Source of the DNA: Sphingomonas sp. UBA978
GTDB lineage: Bacteria; Pseudomonadota; Alphaproteobacteria; Sphingomonadales; Sphingomonadaceae
Assembly: GCF_002292295.1 (NCBI RefSeq)
Contig: NZ_DBBS01000018.1
Span: forward strand, 1 to 64,000
Length of the DNA stretch: 64,000 bases
Direction of reading: 5' to 3'
The notes below the pieces were generated by a model. The model was given only the letters and a program-made list of their open reading frames with translations. It ran no database searches and was not told the DNA's origin. A program made the translations under genes and the position numbers. Shown in pieces: positions 63,152 to 64,000 of the stretch (the stretch's first letter is position 1; each line of letters starts with the position of its first letter).

Positions 63152-63967
63152 ATGCGCTGGGTAAACGTCCGGCCGCGCCGCGGCACCGCCCTCCTGCTCG
63201 GCGCCTTGCCGCTGCTGCTGGTGCTGCTGCTCTACGTCACGGTGTCGGCGGCGCATCATGCCGCCAACCCGTCCGACAAGGTGCTGCCGACGTTCGGCGC
63301 GATGACCGCGGCGATGCATGGCCTGCTCGCCGAAGCGGACCCGCTGACCGGCCGGCTGATCTTCTGGGCCGACACCGTCGCCAGCCTGCAGCGGCTCGGC
63401 CTTGCGCTCGGCATCTGTGCGCTGTCGGCGCTGCTGGTCGGACTGGTGCTCGGCGTGCTGCCCGCCGCCCGCGCGACGCTCGGCGGGCTGGTGACGACGA
63501 TCGCGGTGATCCCGCCGATCGCCCTGCTGCCGGTGCTGTTCATCGTCTTCGGCCTCGGCGACACCGCCAAGGTCGCGCTGATCGTCATCGGCGTCGCCCC
63601 CTTCCTGATCCGCGACCTCGCCGATCACATCGCAGCCATCCCGCAGGAACAGCTCATCAAGGCGCAGACATTGGGCGCGAGCAGCTGGCAGCTCGCGCTG
63701 CGCGTCGCGCTGCCGCAGGCGCTGCCCCGCCTGATCGCCGGGCTGCGGCTGTCGCTCGGGCCGGCCTGGGTCTATCTGATCTCGGCGGAGGCGATCGCGT
63801 CCGACGTCGGGCTCGGCTATCGCATCTTCCTCGTCCGCCGCTATCTGTCGATGGACATCATCATCCCCTACGTCGCTTGGATCTCGCTGCTCGCGATCGT
63901 GGCGGATGTCGCCCTCGCCCAGCTCAGCCGGCGCGCGTTCGCCTGGGCGCATCAGGCCGGCCGATGA
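63152..63967 (+). CDS. ABC transporter permease
   Basis: The 271-residue inner-membrane permease has about six helices and the EAA loop EQLIKAQTLGASSWQLALRVALPQALPRLIAGLRLSLG that contacts the ATPase, as in SsuC/TauC-type permeases. ATG 63152 lies 10 bases after the binding-protein stop. Its own stop overlaps the ATPase gene start (ATGA). Confidence 0.93.
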   Translation: MRWVNVRPRRGTALLLGALPLLLVLLLYVTVSAAHHAANPSDKVLPTFGAMTAAMHGLLAEADPLTGRLIFWADTVASLQRLGLALGICALSALLVGLVLGVLPAARATLGGLVTTIAVIPPIALLPVLFIVFGLGDTAKVALIVIGVAPFLIRDLADHIAAIPQEQLIKAQTLGASSWQLALRVALPQALPRLIAGLRLSLGPAWVYLISAEAIASDVGLGYRIFLVRRYLSMDIIIPYVAWISLLAIVADVALAQLSRRAFAWAHQAGR

Positions 63968-64000
63968 GCGACCTCCTCTCCTTCCGCAACGTCTGGCTCG
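63964..64000 (+). CDS. ABC transporter ATP-binding protein, first codons only
   Basis: ATG 63964 overlaps the permease stop and opens MSDLLSFRNVWL, a typical start of an importer ATPase. The gene is cut by the window end after 12 codons, so no Walker motif is visible. The assignment rests on operon context. Confidence 0.75.
   Translation, partial: MSDLLSFRNVWL

Overview
The window looks like a chromosomal segment of a Sphingomonas-like alphaproteobacterium. The evidence is very high GC, the block infA-maf-RNase E/G-yacG-tRNA-Phe, several large TonB-dependent receptors, a UrcA-family protein, and a circularly permuted two-piece tmRNA gene of alphaproteobacterial type. This assignment is from gene content, not from a database comparison.

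Layout. 1-8.4 kb: the C-terminal end of an IS30-type transposase, repeats, a proton-pumping pyrophosphatase (hppA), the infA-maf-rng-yacG-tRNA-Phe block, a ferredoxin reductase, and a BrkB-type membrane protein fused to a HAD phosphatase. 8.6-10 kb: a DUF418 membrane protein. 10-25 kb: a first pectin locus aimed at rhamnogalacturonan I: PL11 lyase, TonB receptor, IclR regulator, L-rhamnose 1-dehydrogenase, GH28, L-rhamnose mutarotase, GH35 beta-galactosidase, cytoplasmic GH105 and a GPH-type sugar symporter. 25-32.7 kb: two-piece tmRNA (minus strand), an Rrf2 regulator, mscL, lemA with two TPM-type genes and a Nudix gene, a complex I NDUFS4-like protein, hrpB and a small unknown gene.

32.9-37.3 kb: a tightly packed operon of a YfiR-like periplasmic protein, a small TonB receptor and a methyl-accepting chemotaxis-type transducer. 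37.4-49 kb: a second pectin locus: FCD-type GntR regulator, GH105-DUF4861 fusion, TonB receptor, KduI, secreted GH105, GH28 and a Tat-exported Gfo/Idh/MocA oxidoreductase. 49-64 kb: two fatty-acid-hydroxylase/sterol-desaturase homologues, an exported metallo-beta-lactamase-fold protein, a 2Fe-2S ferredoxin, a TonB receptor, a beta-propeller protein, small exported proteins, a TPR-sulfotransferase coupled to a LuxR-type response regulator and hybrid kinase, and the start of an ABC importer like those found near urea carboxylase genes.

How they work together. In the two pectin loci, outer-membrane receptors would import oligosaccharides. PL11, GH28, GH35 and secreted GH105 enzymes would trim them in the periplasm. 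The GPH symporter would bring in small products, cytoplasmic GH105 would release the unsaturated uronate and rhamnose, KduI would start uronate catabolism, and mutarotase plus dehydrogenase would start the non-phosphorylated rhamnose route. Two candidate operators recur in these loci: TTGTCRTAYAA near the GntR-regulated side and an ACATACCAA-containing motif near the PL11/receptor and rhaM genes. In the 49-62 kb region a TGACGTA-containing motif precedes five transcription units, including the two-component operon itself. This suggests an uncharacterised regulon.
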